Made by a program: the position numbers and the translations under genes. From Torreya grandis (lineage: Eukaryota; Streptophyta; Pinopsida; Cupressales; Taxaceae), in contig JARHVA010001923.1 in assembly GCA_037957365.1 (NCBI GenBank), positions 519,001 through 583,000 of the forward strand: 64,000 bases of DNA. The letters run 5' to 3'. A model generated the notes under the pieces. It was not told the origin of the DNA and did no database searches. It saw only the letters and a list, made by a program, of their open reading frames with translations. Position 1 is the stretch's first letter. Each line of letters begins with the position of its first letter. Positions 61,740 to 64,000 of this stretch are shown here, one piece after another.

Positions 61740-62640
61740 CTTATTAAAAACTAGCAATGCCAACATTGGCTGATCTATTATCTTCTTTTACAATTATTAA
61801 AAACTATGCTTCCATTATCCATATAAATTATATGTTATCTTTGTGCATCACATCAGTGATTGTTTCACACATTCCACTAAAATTACTGATGAACTTTTTA
61901 TAAAAACTCACTAGTCCATGAAAACCATGTACCTCAAATGTGCTTTGTGGTGATGGTCAATCTAGGATAACTCACATTTTCTCTAGATCCATCTTTAAAA
62001 CTTCTTGAGAAATCCCAATTCCTAAATATACCAATTCTTTTTGCATGAAACTACATTTTTTCAAATTTACTAATAACTTTTCATCTTTTAACCTTTATAT
62101 CACTTTGCGTAAATGTCACAAGTGTTCTTCCTTGGTTTCACAAAAAATCAATATGTCATCAAGAGATAATGAAAAATTTAAACAAAAATGGTTTAATAAC
62201 TTCATTCTTCAATCTCATGAATGTACTTAGTGCATTAGTTATCACAAATGGCATAAATACCCATGCATATAACCCTTATTATGTTTTGAATGTTGTATTC
62301 CATTCAACACCCTCTCTTATACAAAGTTGATGATATCCAATCTTCAAATCCATTTTTGTGAAGTATCTTTCTCCACTCAAATAATTCATTAAATCATCCA
62401 TGCATGGTAATGGAAATTTATAATTTATAATAATCTTGTTAATGGCTTAAGAATCAATGCACATTCTCCATTCTCCATTTTTCTTATGCATTAGTATTGT
62501 TGATACTGCACATGGGCTAAAACTTTCTCTAATCAAACCATTATTCAAAACCTCTTGAACTTATTTTTGTACCTCTGTATTTTCTTTTGGAATCAATATT
62601 TTTGTTCCCTTGTTCGGTAAACTCGATCCAAGTAAAAAAT
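61740..62640 (-). pseudogene. reverse transcriptase remnant of the chromovirus-like element
   Basis: The minus strand reads LPNKGTKILIPKENTEVQ, VLNNGLIRESFSPCAVSTIL, NGEWRMCIDS, stop, AINKIIINYKFPLPCMDDLM, GERYFTKMDLKIGYHQL and GLYAWVFMPF (62250-62640), the fingers and palm of Ty3 RT. The catalytic box SLDDILIFCETKEEHL is at about 62110-62165, with Ser in place of Tyr of YLDD. Frames change between blocks. Confidence 0.85.
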
Positions 62641-62966
62641 CGATGAAATGACTTATGCTTCTCATCAATAGTAATCCATCTATAAAATCATTAGATACAA
62701 TCTCTTAAAACTCTTTTAGTATCTCTTTTACTTCATGTGGTACTGTTTCTTCTTTTGATACATTTACAGCTTCTTGCACTGGTTTTGAAATTAAAACAAC
62801 ATTCACTCTATTTTACTTCCTTTAGAAACTCTTTTCCTAAAATTATCAACACTTTTAGACTCTTGTCCACTTCTTCATACTTATCCTTCTAAGGATTTAG
62901 TTTTTATTTTATTCCATCATTCAATAATGTATATTTATTAGCATACCATCATGATGTGTCCTATGG

Positions 62967-63225
62967 TCAAACTATCAAGGCCTTCCAATTAAAAAAATGG
63001 CAAACATCCATAGGCATTATATCATTAAAAACTTCAACTTTATATGTGCCAATTTGAAAACTTGCCAAACATTGTTCACTTATTATAGTTTGATGTCCCT
63101 TAAATAACCAAGAAACCTTATGCGGGTTCGAATGTAAAATTATCTTCAACTCAAGTTTATCTACCATTTCTTGCCAAAAAAAATTATTTATGTCTCCACT
63201 ATCAACAATCAATTTTCAACATTTA
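62967..63225 (-). pseudogene. protease of the chromovirus-like element
   Basis: An 81-codon frame starts MIVDSGDINNFFWQEMVDKL. It keeps the D-S-G active site, followed by KVSWLFKGHQ-like residues (VSWLFKGHQTIISEQCL) and IMPMDVCHFFNWKALI, where the family reads 'MDVCHLLLGRPWQ'. It is the best kept domain of this copy but lacks the LLGR end. Confidence 0.8.
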
Positions 63226-63379
63226 CCTTTAATTTTGCAAACGGTCATGAACATATTATTTCTCTATGAAAGGATGTTTCACTCTTTCACAGGATTTAAA
63301 ATAACTTCTTCATCACAAGAGCTTTTCCAATCCTTGGGTCATCTATGTTATGAATAGTCCCAACACTTTATTCATATGC

Positions 63380-64000
63380 TTGTATGATATGTGCACTTGC
63401 ATTAGTTCTTATATTTATTTCATTATGCATATGAGGACACTCAAATTCTCTATGGCCAATCTCACCACATCTGAGACATGTTCCATTGAATCTGTGACCT
63501 CTACATTGTCTCGAAGATCCTCTACCTCTGAAGTTACTACTATCTCTCTACGTATTAGCATCATTACACTACAAAGTATTTTGTCTCACCCTCTTGCATT
63601 TTTGTATAATAACCATTGTTAGTTCCATGTCCACATGTGAATATTCATCTTCCTTTCAATGATTCTTATTATTGTGTGATAACTTCTCATCTACCTTCAA
63701 TGCGCATTGATAATCTTCCTCAACAGAACACAGAATGATCATCCCAAATTCATCATGAATTGTCATGTGCAATCCATTTAAATATCTAGAGATATTTTCA
63801 ACATCATCTTCAACATGACCCACTCTAATGTTAAGTTTATAATACTTTATAGTGTATTATTTTACACTTAATTCCCTTAGTCATAAGTTTTGGAGTTTCT
63901 TGAGAAAACTCATATTATAATCCACATGAATGAATTTAGCTTTCAGCTTGGTATCAAATCTATTCCATGTCTTAATATTTTATTTATTTTTGTGCACTCT
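63380..64000 (-). pseudogene. gag C-terminus with intact zinc knuckle
   Basis: 63660-64000 encodes the capsid end: TWNRFDTKLKAKFIHVDYNM, SFLKKLQNLRLRELSV and ISRYLNGLHMTIHDEFGMII. At about 63440-63490 lies CLRCGEIGHREFEC, an intact C-x2-C-x4-H-x4-C nucleic-acid-binding knuckle, in an Arg/Gly/Ser-rich stretch. The N-terminus lies beyond the window. Confidence 0.8.

Larger units (their letters stand above)
59800..64000 (-). mobile_element. chromovirus-like Ty3/Gypsy element, gag-pol remnant
   Basis: Minus-strand order gag, zinc knuckle, protease, RT, RNase H, integrase is standard Ty3/Gypsy, unlike the Tat-like element at 1-6078. Peptides are close to plant chromovirus sequences. No chromodomain is visible after integrase. 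The 5' end runs off the window at 64000 and no LTR was found near 59800. Many stops and changed catalytic residues show a dead copy. Confidence 0.8.

Overview
The window looks like intergenic DNA of a large, AT-rich plant nuclear genome. I see no intact host gene. Nearly everything recognisable is decayed LTR retrotransposon, mostly Ty3/Gypsy, with one Ty1/copia family, one LINE-like ORF1 remnant and one insertion of mitochondrial origin. Almost every coding remnant has stops, frameshifts or missing catalytic residues. A cytochrome b fragment keeps several codons that plant mitochondria correct by C-to-U editing. That, together with the repeat style (long old LTRs, Tat-like elements, plant mobile domain genes), suggests a seed plant with heavy mitochondrial editing. 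A gymnosperm is my best guess, but this is inference.

Layout. 1-6078: minus-strand Tat-like Ty3 element cut by the window edge (RT start, archaeal-type RNase H, protease, gag, tRNA-Arg primer site, 2.57 kb LTR). 6079-20037: two diverged head-to-tail copies of a 'gag + about 3.5 kb AT-rich noncoding' unit on the minus strand, without pol. 20038-36532: minus-strand element 'D' with 1.25 kb terminal repeats, gag and protease, an oppositely oriented plant mobile domain (PMD) gene and a mitochondrial insertion (25990-27740). 36533-47051: plus-strand element 'E' with 1.3-1.4 kb LTRs, gag, another oppositely oriented PMD gene, and a copia solo LTR inside it. 47739-50564: solo LTR of the same family as the LTR at 3508-6078. 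51445-55402: a nearly complete but internally deleted copia element with perfect 5-bp target duplication. 55950-57490: LINE ORF1-like remnant. 57640-57960: dispersed repeat shared with 6079-6385. 59800-64000: minus-strand chromovirus-like Ty3 gag-pol remnant running off the window.

The most unusual pattern is that three unrelated retroelement families here each carry their own cluster of a short palindromic motif: G-box-like ACACGTGGCA in the Tat-like LTR, an ACTAGGTYGACC dyad in element D, and an ACCGACGTCGGT dyad in the copia LTRs. The D dyads include one with a paired (compensatory) change in both arms. The second recurring theme is a PMD gene carried antisense to gag in two different Ty3 families.
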